Positions 43,766 through 52,764 of a stretch of DNA of 64,000 bases are shown here, piece by piece. The notes under the pieces were generated by a model. It searched no databases, was not told where the DNA came from, and saw nothing but the letters and a program-made list of their open reading frames with translations. Position 1 is the stretch's first letter, and every line of letters begins with the position of its first letter. Source of the DNA: Actinomadura pelletieri DSM 43383 (GTDB lineage: Bacteria; Actinomycetota; Actinomycetes; Streptosporangiales; Streptosporangiaceae); NCBI RefSeq assembly GCF_003634705.1, contig NZ_RBWU01000002.1:434001-498000 (forward strand), given 5' to 3'. Made by a program: the position numbers and the translations under genes.

Positions 43766-45093
43766 CGATGCTCCTTGTTGATCAGATCGATCAGATCAGC
43801 TATGTCGGGATTGCGGCTATGACGCCGGAGGCGGCCCGAGGTGGCCAGAAGGCGCTCTGAGACCAGGCGCGACGAGCCGACCTCGCTCAGCCGCAATGCC
43901 GTGGAGGTTGCCTCCACGGCCGGGCGCAGCTCGTGCGCGTTCAAGTACGCGTCGGCCAGCGAGAGGTGATCGAGGATCGTGTTTCGGGAGAAGCCGCCCC
44001 CTCTGAGCTCCAGAGCTCGGGTCAGCCGTGAGATCGCCTCGGGAGCGGCACTGGCCTTGAGAACGGACAAGGTCGCGAATCCCGCACCGGTCAGGCTGAA
44101 CAGTTCAGACTCCTGTCCGTGCCGCGACTCCCATCTCGCTGCGCCTTGAAGCGGTGAGGGCGCGGAGAACGCGTCCTCCGCTTCGCCGACCAGTCGTCTC
44201 ACTCGCGAGGCATCACCCCTCATTGCGTGCGCCCAGGCCGCCAGGGCGTGTTGGTTGCTGACCTGGCGGGGCGTAAAGCGGCCGATGGCGGCGGCGGCCT
44301 GCAGATGCGCGAGGATCTGGTCCGCATCTGCACGCTCCACCTGATGACCCGCCATACGGACGACCAGGTGACCCGCGAGGTTCCGATCGCCCGCCGCCAT
44401 TGCGGCTTGGACGGCCACGACGTAGTGCTGGCCAGCCACGTCGTGGAGCCCGAGGTCGCGGCATGTGTAGGCGGCTACACCGGAGACATCGGAGATGACG
44501 CCGAGCAGATCCCGGCGCATGACGTCGTTCCGCGCGTGCGGCAGCAGGCTGCTGCTGCGTTTGAGGAGCCTGGCGACGCCATGCTGAACCTCAACGGACG
44601 CACCATGCTCATAGAGCCAGTCTCGATGCAGGTCAACGAGCCGACGTAACTCGGCCACGACTGCGGCATTTGGGCACTCATCAGGGTCGAGGGTGACGAC
44701 GGGTAGGCCAACGATCGCGGCGCCCGCCGTAACGGCACTACTCAGCAACAGGTCCCGCCGGTCTGTATCGCCACGCACCTTGTCCCCCGAGGGCGGCACC
44801 GGTTGCGTGCGAGTGCGGTGCTCACCAGGCGCCGCCGCCTCCGCGAACAGTTCGGCCTCGGTCCTGCCGAGGGCCCGGGCGTAGAGACGGCGGTATCGGG
44901 GGCCAGGTGTCGAGCGGCCCGCCTCCCACTGCTTGATCATGTCGGTGAGGCTTGGGACATGCGCGATCAAACGCCGCTCGTCGTCGGTCGCAGCCGCGCG
45001 CAGTAACCGCGCCAGGTCGCCGCGCGACCAGTACGGATCTTCTTCGCGGGCCGCCCGTAGGCGCGCGCCGATGATCTTTTTCTCGGCGGACAT
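43735..45093 (-). CDS. XRE-family regulator with TPR-like C-terminal region
   Basis: About 452 residues from ATG 45093; ATG 45129 would add 12. The helix-turn-helix is at about 6-75 (IIGARLRAAREEDPYWSRGDLARLLRAA, then SLTDMIKQWEAGRSTPGPRYRRLYARAL). A linker holds a hydrophobic DLLLSSAVTAGAAIVGLPV stretch, and the C-terminal 300 residues are paired helices typical of TPR regulators (YVVAVQAAMAAGDRNLAGHLVVRMAG, LAAWAHAMRGDASRVRRLVGEAEDAF, DHLSLADAYLNAHEL). Such actinomycete regulators are often encoded beside small partner genes; here it diverges from three. Confidence 0.85.
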   Translation of the reverse strand: MSAEKKIIGARLRAAREEDPYWSRGDLARLLRAAATDDERRLIAHVPSLTDMIKQWEAGRSTPGPRYRRLYARALGRTEAELFAEAAAPGEHRTRTQPVPPSGDKVRGDTDRRDLLLSSAVTAGAAIVGLPVVTLDPDECPNAAVVAELRRLVDLHRDWLYEHGASVEVQHGVARLLKRSSSLLPHARNDVMRRDLLGVISDVSGVAAYTCRDLGLHDVAGQHYVVAVQAAMAAGDRNLAGHLVVRMAGHQVERADADQILAHLQAAAAIGRFTPRQVSNQHALAAWAHAMRGDASRVRRLVGEAEDAFSAPSPLQGAARWESRHGQESELFSLTGAGFATLSVLKASAAPEAISRLTRALELRGGGFSRNTILDHLSLADAYLNAHELRPAVEATSTALRLSEVGSSRLVSERLLATSGRLRRHSRNPDIADLIDLINKEHRWKTRASQTC

Positions 45094-45228
45094 GTTGCGA
45101 TGCACCTCTCGCCTGGAGCGACTCCCCATCGCTCCCTTTCTTCTCTCAGAGTCTCCCCTGGATGTGTGGCGCCCGCCACAGATTCACTAAGGGTGACCGC
45201 TTAAACGTGCATCGTAAGGGTGATCTCG
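45094..45228. promoter_or_regulatory. Divergent promoter of the XRE gene and small-protein operon
   Basis: TAAGGGTGA occurs twice (45188-45196 and 45215-45223, 27 bp apart). The second copy contains the AAGGG ribosome binding site of the rightward gene, so a protein bound there could block both transcription and translation. Confidence 0.45.
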
Positions 45229-45432
45229 ATGACCTCGACCCCAACAAGCGCAGCCGACGCTCAAGCCCGGCTCAAGGCGGAGTTTCCCGGCTGGTCCATC
45301 ATTCACTCCGACCGTGGCCGGTGGTGGGCGACCCGCGGGCCACTCCTTCGGGAGGACCTCAATCGAGAGGCGAGCGTCGACGCGGACACCCCCGAGCAGC
45401 TTGCCGAGCAGATCCGGGCGGTGACCCGGTGA
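45229..45432 (+). CDS. Small Trp-rich protein 1 of the XRE-linked operon
   Basis: 67 residues from ATG 45229. AQARLKAEFPGWSIIHSDRGRWWATR, then a C-terminal helix DADTPEQLAEQIRAVTR. The next product has the same plan (VWFGYFTREWWALVD, GATPDRLGEAIMAARR), so they are tandem paralogues. Its TGA overlaps the next GTG. Function unknown; a partner or target of the divergent XRE regulator is a reasonable guess. Confidence 0.65.
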   Translation: MTSTPTSAADAQARLKAEFPGWSIIHSDRGRWWATRGPLLREDLNREASVDADTPEQLAEQIRAVTR

Positions 45433-45653
45433 TCGGTGGTCGGCTGTCCGACGACACGGCCCGCATTGACCCCGTACCGATCCGTGTCGCCGAGGCCCGT
45501 CGTATCCAGGCCCGATACGGCGCCAGGACGGTGTGGTTCGGGTACTTCACCCGCGAATGGTGGGCCCTCGTCGACGACGCCCGCCTCGTCGAGGGCGCGA
45601 CGCCCGACCGGCTCGGCGAAGCCATCATGGCGGCGAGGCGGAGAGCATCATGA
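45429..45653 (+). CDS. Small Trp-rich protein 2 of the XRE-linked operon
   Basis: 74 residues from GTG 45429. RVAEARRIQARYGARTVWFGYFTREWWALVDDARLVEGATPDRLGEAIMAARR. Shares the WWA strand and the TPxxLxxxI helix with the preceding protein. Coupled at both ends by 4-bp overlaps. Confidence 0.65.
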   Translation: MIGGRLSDDTARIDPVPIRVAEARRIQARYGARTVWFGYFTREWWALVDDARLVEGATPDRLGEAIMAARRRAS

Positions 45654-45856
45654 CCCGCGATTCCGGCTATGAGGTCGATGGCGAGGACGGGACGTACGTC
45701 ATCACCGACCCCGACGTCGGCCGGACCGTGGGCGTCTACTACCGGCTCGACGACGAGCCGGGATGGTGGCGCGGCACCGTCCACGGCCGAGTTCGACGTC
45801 TGTTCCTGCCCGCCGTCGAACCGCTGGAGGTCGCCACGCGGTTCCTGTTCTCCTGA
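45650..45856 (+). CDS. Small GWWRG-motif protein, chromosomal copy
   Basis: 68 residues: MTRDSGYEVDGEDGTYVITDPD, VYYRLDDEPGWWRGTVHGRVRRLFLP, LEVATRFLFS. Clearly related to the element-borne product at 38514-38759. In both places it is the distal gene of a small coupled operon divergent from an HTH regulator. Function unknown. Confidence 0.65.
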   Translation: MTRDSGYEVDGEDGTYVITDPDVGRTVGVYYRLDDEPGWWRGTVHGRVRRLFLPAVEPLEVATRFLFS

Positions 45857-46023
45857 TTCCCGCGGCCCTGGTGGCAAGGCGGCGGCCGGGGTTGCGGGTA
45901 AAAGGTGGCGTGCCCGGCAAATGTCCCGAGGTACGGGCACGCCACCCCGTTCCAAACCGTGCCAGTCGCGGACGTACTGTCCCCCCACAGCTCACCCTGC
46001 GACCGGCACGCCCAGGGCACCAT

Positions 46024-46548
46024 CTAGAACCCTTGACGCTGTCGTTCCGCCTCGAACCAGCGGGCCGCAGCGTCGAGTGTCTCTGCGGCCGGTTGTCCGG
46101 CTAGGTGCTGAACGTACTCCGCCTCAAGTGCCTTGTCGTTGACGCTCGAAGGTGGGGACGGTAGTTCGGCGACCGGCCTCCAACGGAACGTCCATGCTGG
46201 AAACGCCTTCGGGAGACTCCTCGGGTAACTGATCCCGCCGCCATAGTCGGCGGCGAGCGCTCGCTGATGCCCGCACCGGTTTCGGACCCACCGCAGTCCC
46301 CGCACCGTCTTTCCGTCCGTATCGGCATTGCGTGCCTGCCTGAATGCTCCGAGGTTCGCGACTCTGGCCTCGAAGCCGTCGTCGACGGTCACCGTCCACC
46401 ACAATGCTTCGGTTAACGGGACGAACACCTTTACCGCCAGCGCATTCCGTATGGTCGACGCGGCGAGGAACCGGTCACGCGCGGCCCCGAACCCGTCGAG
46501 TGCGGCGGCAAGCATGAAATCCGCGTCATGCGGTGAGGCGGTGGTCAT
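46024..46548 (-). CDS. Hypothetical protein
   Basis: 174 residues beginning MTTASPHDADFMLAAALDGFGAARDRFLAASTIRNALAV. A helical first third is followed by ALWWTVTVDDGFEARV, a basic RGLRWVRNRCGHQRAL segment and FRWRPVAELPSPPS. No signal peptide or known domain. Similar orphan proteins occur in actinomycete accessory regions, but I cannot name a family. It has its own short upstream region and does not overlap a neighbour. Confidence 0.55.
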   Translation of the reverse strand: MTTASPHDADFMLAAALDGFGAARDRFLAASTIRNALAVKVFVPLTEALWWTVTVDDGFEARVANLGAFRQARNADTDGKTVRGLRWVRNRCGHQRALAADYGGGISYPRSLPKAFPAWTFRWRPVAELPSPPSSVNDKALEAEYVQHLAGQPAAETLDAAARWFEAERQRQGF

Positions 46549-46737
46549 ACTCGGATGGTGCCAGATGGCTATCGGGTGGCGCCGCCGTTCGTGGCGGCAC
46601 CGACGCGGGCCCCGATTCTGGGTTCCGGCCCGCGTATGCGCTGGCGATCAACTGCGGACCGGAACCCGACTTGTGACTCTCGGAACTACGCGATCAAGTA
46701 CAGGCAGCTTGATCGTGTCCTGCCTGGGAGGACGACG

Positions 46738-46809
46738 ATGAGCAGCGGCTTGCTTGAGGGTGGGTATCACCTGAGTGCGAGCATGATCCCGATGGACGTT
46801 CAGCAGTAA
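46738..46809 (+). CDS. Possible 23-residue peptide with a strong ribosome binding site
   Basis: GGGAGG lies seven bases before ATG 46738. The peptide is MSSGLLEGGYHL then SASMIPMDVQQ. It may be a real small peptide, a leader, or the preserved start of a decayed gene. Confidence 0.3.
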   Translation: MSSGLLEGGYHLSASMIPMDVQQ

Positions 46810-47391
46810 CGGCCCATCGCGGGCCGGCTCACCGCGGTGCCGTGATGTCTGGAGAGAGTTGAGGTCTGCCGCTGGATGCTCAGATGGTCATGGCTCACAA
46901 CGACATGTCGGCGCTGTTCGACTTCTCTACCTCCAGGTGGGTTGTGGGACTTAAGAATCACTTTCAAGACGGCCGACCTGCCGAACTTCAGTAACCGAGA
47001 TGCCTGGAAATTGCGGCGTGGGCTGAGCATCCGTCGGTGAGGGGTTCTCGCATAGGAGCGGGGGTCTGAAGTCGGATCTGTTCTGTTCAACGTCTTTCAG
47101 TGCTCTGACCTGCACTTTGAGGTTCGGGTGGAGGTCTGTCAAGTCCACTGACGGTTACGGTCTTGCTGTCCCCGTGGGGTGGGGGCTGTTGGCTTTGTGA
47201 GTGAAGGGGTTGTGGTGGGGGTGGGCGTGGGTTAGCTTTGAAGCTGGCAAGGAGCTTGGGATCGTGCCTGAGCCACCGCCGAGTCTCTTGAGGCATGGAG
47301 CGTCGGAAAGCACCTTCGCCACCGCCTTTCTCCGGTTAAACACTCTGGCGTCGGCGTGCCCTGATGAGGGCACGTCGGCTGAGGGGATCTC
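46810..47391. other. Noncoding or decayed stretch
   Basis: About 580 bp of lower GC than the surroundings. Short broken frames, such as one reading MSALFDFSTSRWVVGL near 46899, end at stop codons without recognisable domains. No repeat or RNA gene seen. Its 3' end includes the ribosome binding site (GAGGGGATCTC) of the next gene. Confidence 0.4.
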
Positions 47392-48384
47392 ATGACGATT
47401 TACTCGCAGCACCCCAACCGTGGAAAAGTGCAGGTTCTGGCGACCTATCGGGGGCAGGCCGGTGTCACTTCGTCGACCGTGACGAGCCTCGCCGACGCGG
47501 CTCTCGCGGCGCCGATCGTCGATGCGCTCAACCGAGTTTCCGCGCTCGTCACCGTTCCCGTAAGCGTCCATGACAAGCGCGATGGCCGTTTTCGGCGCTA
47601 CCCCGGCGGTCATATCGCAGCCCTGACAGACCGCAACGCTCGTCCCGGGCTGCTCGAGGGCGTGCACAGCCTGTGGTACGAACTCGTCAAGCTGCTTCTG
47701 TGGCAGGCGCTGACGGACCTGGATACCGCGATGGCGGCAGTGCCCGGTCCGGTCCGTACAGCGATCGAGGCGGAGTTGGCGGCCGAAGCCCGCGAGTTGA
47801 GATACGCGCTGGCCGAATTCTCTGAGGGGATCGAAGCGCCGGAGACGGATGAACGACGGTACTGGGATTTCGATTCTCCCTTCGTGACCTTCGAAGGCGA
47901 CGTTCCAGAGCTAGGTCAGTGGACCCGAGAGTCTTTGAACCGTTTGGAGACCGGGATCACCCAGGAGCAGCGCGAGGAAGCGGTGGCCGACCTGAGAGTG
48001 CTCGCCGACGCCTTCGCGCGGTACCGAGGTGGTACGGCCGAGTTCGAGGCGGCAAATCTTGCGATCCTCGATGAGCCGGACGGCCCTGAGGGGTACTACC
48101 TGGCAATCGACGCATCGCAGCTTCATCGTCCCCGCCAAGACGCGTGGACTGTCGAAGTCTGCCTCTGGGTACCCGACGATCCAGAGGAAGAAGAGCCGAC
48201 CAGTGCGACCGGAGAGCCCATCGTGAGATGCGTCCTCGCGACCCGGCCGGCCGCCTCCGAGATCGCCGAACTGTTGGACCTCAGCGCCGAGAAGCCCGAA
48301 AGACTCGCGGCGTGGGCTGACACACCCGTCGGTGAGGTGCTCGCCGGTACGAGCTTCGTGGTCACGGAGCGGCCCGAAGTGTGA
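47392..48384 (+). CDS. Hypothetical acidic protein
   Basis: 330 residues with GAGGGG upstream. The N-terminal 90 residues mix strands and loops (KVQVLATYRGQAGVTSSTVTSLADAAL). The middle is helical (ELVKLLLWQALTDLDTAMAAVPGPVRTAIEAELAAEARELRYALAEF) and acidic, and the C-terminal part contains WTVEVCLWVPDDPEEEEP and a final ALATRPAASEIAELLDL. No signal peptide or catalytic motif. It is isolated between noncoding DNA and a terminator, without operon partners. Confidence 0.65.
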   Translation: MTIYSQHPNRGKVQVLATYRGQAGVTSSTVTSLADAALAAPIVDALNRVSALVTVPVSVHDKRDGRFRRYPGGHIAALTDRNARPGLLEGVHSLWYELVKLLLWQALTDLDTAMAAVPGPVRTAIEAELAAEARELRYALAEFSEGIEAPETDERRYWDFDSPFVTFEGDVPELGQWTRESLNRLETGITQEQREEAVADLRVLADAFARYRGGTAEFEAANLAILDEPDGPEGYYLAIDASQLHRPRQDAWTVEVCLWVPDDPEEEEPTSATGEPIVRCVLATRPAASEIAELLDLSAEKPERLAAWADTPVGEVLAGTSFVVTERPEV

Positions 48385-48440
48385 CCCGTCGCAAGTGACG
48401 AGCCTGCAAAGCGGGATCGAGTAGGTCCTGATAGGTGTGG

Positions 48441-48484
48441 AGCCGCTGGTCAGGGGCTCTGGTCAGGGGCTCTGGCCAGCGGCT
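48441..48484. terminator. Bidirectional terminator between convergent genes
   Basis: AGCCGCTGG at 48441-48449 pairs with CCAGCGGCT at 48476-48484, followed by TTGGTT. The loop contains a tandem AGGGGCTCTGG duplication. It separates the hypothetical gene from the converging catabolic operon. Confidence 0.65.
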
Positions 48485-48488
48485 TTGG

Positions 48489-49598
48489 TTAGGGGAGGGG
48501 GGTGGTCCAGGCGTTGTAGGCGTAGACCCAGTCGGCGTCGGCGGTGGATTTCAGCCAGGTGTTGCCGCGTGAGCCTAGTTGGACTCGGCTGGTTCGGGGG
48601 AGGCGGGCGGCCTCGTAGGTTTTGAGGGCCTGTTCGATGTCGTGGGGGTGGGCGGCGAATGCGCGGGCCAGGACGACGCCGTCTTCGATGGCCATTGCGG
48701 CGCCTTGGGCCATGAACGGCATCATCGGGTGGGCCGCGTCACCGAGGAGGGTGGCTCGGCCTTCCGACCAGCGGGGCAGCGGGTCGCGTACGTAGAGGGC
48801 GGATTTGAGGACTGTGTCGCAGGCGTCGAGTAGGGCGCGGGCCTCCGGGTGGAATTCTTTGTAGATCGTTCGTAGTTCTTCGACGTCGCCCGGTGCGGTC
48901 CATGATTCTTCCGTCCAGCTTTCTTGGGGTGTCGTTGCGAAGATGAAGGTGTCCTTTCCTTGGTTGAGGGGGAAGGTCACGATTTGTGTTGACGGGTCCG
49001 GGCCCCACCACTTGGTGAAGGCGCCGAGGTTCGGGACGTCGAGTTTTTCGGTGGGGACGACGGCGCGGTAGGCCACGACTCCGGTGAATTCGGGGTTCTC
49101 CTTGCCGAAGAGTGCGGTGCGGACGCTGGAGTGGATTCCGTCCGCGCCGATCGTGGCGTCGACGTTGGTTTCCGTGTGCTCGAAGGTCAGTTGGGTGGCT
49201 TCGCGGAGTTTTGTCAGGCGGTGGCCGTGGTGGATCACGTGCGGGGGGAGTGTCTGTTCGAGGGCGGAGAGTAGGTCGGCGCGGTGGATGGTCAGTTGGG
49301 GGGCGCCGTATTTCCGTTCGGCCGTGTCGCCCATCTCCAGCCGTGAGGTCTCCTCGCCGGTGTCCCAGGTGCGGCTGATGCGGTGTGTGGGGCGTGCGGC
49401 GGTCTCGCGGACGGCGTCGCCGACGCCCAGTCCGTCGAGGGCGCGGACGGCGTTGGGGGTGAGGTTGATGTCCGCCCCCACCTGGCCGAACTCGGGGGCC
49501 TGCTCGAACACCGTGATCTCGTGGCCCAGGTCCCGCAGGGCGATGGCGGCCGCGAGGCCGCCGATGCCGCCGCCGACGATGCCGATGTGCTGGCTCAA
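48489..49598 (-). CDS. FAD-dependent aromatic monooxygenase (NicC/salicylate hydroxylase-like)
   Basis: 369 residues. FAD dinucleotide motif GIVGGGIGGLAAAIALRDLGHEITVFEQ at the N-terminus, DG motif IGADGIHSSVRTALFG, and FAD ribityl motif ATLLGDAAHPMMPFMAQGAAMAIEDGVVLA. C-terminal SRGNTWLKSTADADWVYAYNAW, together with YGAPQLTIHRADLL and TKWWG, closely recalls 6-hydroxynicotinate 3-monooxygenase (NicC). It should hydroxylate an aromatic or pyridine carboxylate, possibly with decarboxylation, using NAD(P)H and O2. It is the last gene of the eight-gene operon, 16 bp after the aldehyde dehydrogenase. The true substrate is not determined. Confidence 0.88.
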   Translation of the reverse strand: MSQHIGIVGGGIGGLAAAIALRDLGHEITVFEQAPEFGQVGADINLTPNAVRALDGLGVGDAVRETAARPTHRISRTWDTGEETSRLEMGDTAERKYGAPQLTIHRADLLSALEQTLPPHVIHHGHRLTKLREATQLTFEHTETNVDATIGADGIHSSVRTALFGKENPEFTGVVAYRAVVPTEKLDVPNLGAFTKWWGPDPSTQIVTFPLNQGKDTFIFATTPQESWTEESWTAPGDVEELRTIYKEFHPEARALLDACDTVLKSALYVRDPLPRWSEGRATLLGDAAHPMMPFMAQGAAMAIEDGVVLARAFAAHPHDIEQALKTYEAARLPRTSRVQLGSRGNTWLKSTADADWVYAYNAWTTPLP

Positions 49599-49614
49599 CT
49601 GTTCGCTCCTCGGT

Positions 49615-51108
49615 TCAGTCCGCCCAGGCGATCGGGCCGGACATGCCCATGTAGATGCTCTTCTGCCGCTGGTAGGCGCGGATCGCGCCGAGGCCCTTCT
49701 CCCGCGACGAGCCGCTGTCCTTCACGCCGCCGAACGGGGTGGCGATGGACAGTTGCTTGTAGGTGTTGATCCAGACCGTCCCGGCCTCGATCGCGCGCGC
49801 CAGCCGCCAGGCCCGTGGGAAGTCCCGGGTCCAGATGCCGCAGGCCAGGCCGTATGCGGTGTTGTTGGCCGCGGCGATCAGGTCTTCCTCGTCGCGGAAG
49901 GGCATGGCGACCAGGACCGGGCCGAAGATCTCCTCGCGTACCGCGCGTGCGTCGGGAGCGAGGCCCTCGATGACCGTCGGGCGCAGGTAGTTGCCCGTTT
50001 TGAGGGACGGGTCGGACGGACGTGTCCCGCCTGCCCGGATGGTGCCGCCCGCGGTGATGGCGTCGGTGATATGGGACTCGACGGTGTCTCGATGTGATGC
50101 GGTGATGAGCGGGCCCAGTTGGGTGTTCTCGGCGCGGGGGTGGCCTACGCGCAACCGGTCGGCTTTTTGTGAGATGCGTGAGACCACTTCGTCGTACACG
50201 GTTTCGTGGACGAACAGGCGCGAGCCCGCGATGCAGGACTGTCCTTGTGAGCTGAAGATGCCGAACAGGACGCCGTTCACTGCGGTGTCCAGATCGGCGT
50301 CGGGTAGGACGATCGTGGGAGACTTGCCGCCCAGTTCAAGTGAGGTTGTCTTTAGGCGAGTGGCTGCTGTTGCTGCCAGTGTCCGGCCGGTCTTCGTGCC
50401 GCCGGTGAAGGAGATGTGTCCCACGCCCGGGTGTTCCACGAGGGCTTGGCCGACCGTGTTGCCGGGGCCGGGGAGGACGCTCACCAGTCCTTCGGGCACG
50501 CCGGCTTCGAGGAGCAGGGCCCCGAGTTCGAGCGCGAGGAGCGGTGTCCACAGGGCGGGCTTGACCACGACGGCGTTGCCTGCGGCCAAGGCGGGGGCGA
50601 TTTTCTGTGCTTCGGACGCGATCGGGCTGTTCCAGGGGGTGATCGCACCGACCACGCCGATCGGCTCGTGCACCGAGAAGGCGAGGTGGTCGCCCCGGGA
50701 CGGCGGGATCGCCCCCTCCTGGGATTCCAGGACGGCGGCCACGTAACGGAACGTCCCGGCGGCGCTGGCGACGAGGAGACGGGTCTCGGTGAGGGGCTTT
50801 CCGTTGTCGCGGCTTTGTAGCGTCGCGAGGTATTCGGTTCGTTCTTCGATCAGGTCCGCGGTGCGGGTCAGGTAGCGGGCCCGTTGGTGGGGCAGGAGGT
50901 TCCGCCAGGCGCGTGCCGAACGGGCCTGGTCGCCGCGGCGTACGGCGGTGTCGACGTCGGTGGCGTCTGCTGCGGGCAGGACGGCGATGGCTGTTCCGTC
51001 GGCGGGATCGTGGGAGATCAGTTCGGCGCCGTGGCCTTCGACCCACTCACCTCCGACGAGGATGTGGCCCGGTGGGGCGAGGGATCCGGTGGAAAACTGG
51101 TCGGTCAC
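49615..51108 (-). CDS. Aldehyde dehydrogenase (hydroxymuconic-semialdehyde/betaine-aldehyde type)
   Basis: 497 residues from GTG 51108, whose codon overlaps the preceding stop (GTGA). NAD-dependent ALDH with GAITPWNSPIASEAQKIAPALAAGNAVVVKP, catalytic Glu in SLELGGKSPTIV near 258, catalytic Cys in SSQGQSCIAGSRL near 292, and EEIFGPV. In a meta-cleavage context it most likely oxidises the ring-fission semialdehyde to the dicarboxylate, as 2-hydroxymuconic semialdehyde dehydrogenases do. Substrate assignment is inference from the operon. Confidence 0.88.
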   Translation of the reverse strand: MTDQFSTGSLAPPGHILVGGEWVEGHGAELISHDPADGTAIAVLPAADATDVDTAVRRGDQARSARAWRNLLPHQRARYLTRTADLIEERTEYLATLQSRDNGKPLTETRLLVASAAGTFRYVAAVLESQEGAIPPSRGDHLAFSVHEPIGVVGAITPWNSPIASEAQKIAPALAAGNAVVVKPALWTPLLALELGALLLEAGVPEGLVSVLPGPGNTVGQALVEHPGVGHISFTGGTKTGRTLAATAATRLKTTSLELGGKSPTIVLPDADLDTAVNGVLFGIFSSQGQSCIAGSRLFVHETVYDEVVSRISQKADRLRVGHPRAENTQLGPLITASHRDTVESHITDAITAGGTIRAGGTRPSDPSLKTGNYLRPTVIEGLAPDARAVREEIFGPVLVAMPFRDEEDLIAAANNTAYGLACGIWTRDFPRAWRLARAIEAGTVWINTYKQLSIATPFGGVKDSGSSREKGLGAIRAYQRQKSIYMGMSGPIAWAD

Positions 51109-52739
51109 GACGGGTCTCCAGGGACGTGCACGGGCGGGGTGAAGGGGTTCGGCATGGGCGGGTACGACGTGAGGTCGATCTCGACCAGCACCGGGCCTCG
51201 GTGCCCTACGGCCTGTTCCAGTGCGGGTGCGACGGAACCGGGGTCGGCGACGCGGAGGTGGGGGAGGCCCAGGCCCGCGCACACCGTGTTGTAGTCGGGG
51301 GTCGTGAGGTCGACGCCGGCGTGTGGGCGGCGCATCGCGTCCTGCATGTTGCGCAGGACGCCGTAGCCGCGGTCGTTGAAGACCAGCAGGACGAGCCAGG
51401 GCGCCTCCTGCACCAGCGTCATCAGCTCGCCGAAGTGGACCGCGAGCCCGCCGTCGCCGACGATACCGACGGTGGGGAGGTCCGGGCGGGCGAGGGCGGC
51501 GCCGATCGCCATGCCGAGGCCCTGTCCGATTCCGCCGCCCCGGGGGAAGATGTTGGTGCGCGGGTCGTGGATTTCCAGGAGGCGGTTGCCCCACGAGCTC
51601 GACGCGATCGTGACGTCGCGTGCGATCACGGCGTTCCGGGGCAGTGTCTTGCGCAGTGCGTCGGGGAAGAGGGTGTGGTCGCCGAGGGCGGTCCGGTGGT
51701 TCTCGCGCACGGCGGCCCTTGTTTCGCGTACGCGTTTCGTCCAGGAGGGGTGTGACTCGGTGTCCAGCCGGGTGAGTAGGGCGTCCAGGAAGGCGGTGGC
51801 GTCGGCGGTGAGGCCCAGGGTGACGGGGTAGACCCGGCCGATGGCCGCCGGGTCTAGGTCCACCTGCACGTGCTGGGCCGGGACGGGCAGGGTGTAGGTG
51901 GCCGTCTCGTTGGAGCGGAAGTGCGTGCCGATGCTCAGCAGCAGGTCCGCTTCGGCCAGCAGGGCCCGACCCGCGGGGGCGGTGGCGTAGTTTCCGATGC
52001 AGAGTTCGTGGTCTTCCGGCACCGCGCCGCGTCCGGAGTTGCTGGTGAACAGGGCCGCCCCGAGCGTTTCTGTGAGGCGTCGTAGTTGGTCGCCGGCTCG
52101 GGCGGCCCCGCCGCCGGCCCAGATCGCGGGACGCTTTGCCCTGGTCAGGAGGTTGGCGATCTCCGTGATGGTGCTTGGATCGGGTGCTTCTGACTCGCGG
52201 GTGTGGGGTGGTGGGGGGAGTGGGCCGGGCTCGGCGTACTGGAGGTCGATCGGCCATTCGATGCTCACCGGTCCGCCGGGAGCCGTGAGGGCGGTTCGCG
52301 CGGCGTGCTGGAGGATCTCGCCGGCGGTCGTCGCGCTGTCGATCGTGGCCGCGGCCTTGGAGACCGCGGCCAGCATTCCCGGCTGGTCCTTGGTCTCGTG
52401 GATGAATCCGCGTCCCGAACCGAGGTAGGGCGTGTCGATCTGGCCGGTCACGTGCAGCACCGAGGTGCCGGAGCTGAGCGACTCGACCAGTGAACCGGCC
52501 GCGTTGCCCGCGCCCGTCCCGGTGCTGGTGAGCGCGCAGCCGAGTCCGGCGCGGGCGCGGGCGTACCCGTCGGCCGCGTTGACCGCGGTCGCCTCGTGCC
52601 GCACAGGGACGAACCGCAGCTCCCGGTCGACGGCGTCGACCAGCGGCAGATTGTGCACGCTCACCAAGCCGAAGACCGTGTCGACGTCGAATCGTCGCAG
52701 CACGTCGACCAGCAGGTCGCCGCCGTTCCTCGGGGTCAT
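51105..52739 (-). CDS. Thiamine-diphosphate-dependent enzyme (acetolactate-synthase/benzoylformate-decarboxylase family)
   Basis: 544 residues from ATG 52739. The PYR domain has the catalytic Glu in VPVRHEATAVNAADGYARA near 45; the central domain includes RPAIWAGGGAARAG; the PP domain has the ThDP motif VGIVGDGGLAVHFGELMTLVQEAPWLVLLVFNDRGYG. It could decarboxylate a 2-oxo acid or carry out a carboligation or C-C cleavage in the pathway. No FAD-specific acetolactate synthase signature or regulatory subunit is evident, so branched-chain biosynthesis is unlikely. Coupled by overlap to the ALDH gene, 25 bp after the SDR gene. Confidence 0.85.
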   Translation of the reverse strand: MTPRNGGDLLVDVLRRFDVDTVFGLVSVHNLPLVDAVDRELRFVPVRHEATAVNAADGYARARAGLGCALTSTGTGAGNAAGSLVESLSSGTSVLHVTGQIDTPYLGSGRGFIHETKDQPGMLAAVSKAAATIDSATTAGEILQHAARTALTAPGGPVSIEWPIDLQYAEPGPLPPPPHTRESEAPDPSTITEIANLLTRAKRPAIWAGGGAARAGDQLRRLTETLGAALFTSNSGRGAVPEDHELCIGNYATAPAGRALLAEADLLLSIGTHFRSNETATYTLPVPAQHVQVDLDPAAIGRVYPVTLGLTADATAFLDALLTRLDTESHPSWTKRVRETRAAVRENHRTALGDHTLFPDALRKTLPRNAVIARDVTIASSSWGNRLLEIHDPRTNIFPRGGGIGQGLGMAIGAALARPDLPTVGIVGDGGLAVHFGELMTLVQEAPWLVLLVFNDRGYGVLRNMQDAMRRPHAGVDLTTPDYNTVCAGLGLPHLRVADPGSVAPALEQAVGHRGPVLVEIDLTSYPPMPNPFTPPVHVPGDPS

Positions 52740-52764
52740 GGGGTCTCTCCTGTCGGGGGTCGCA

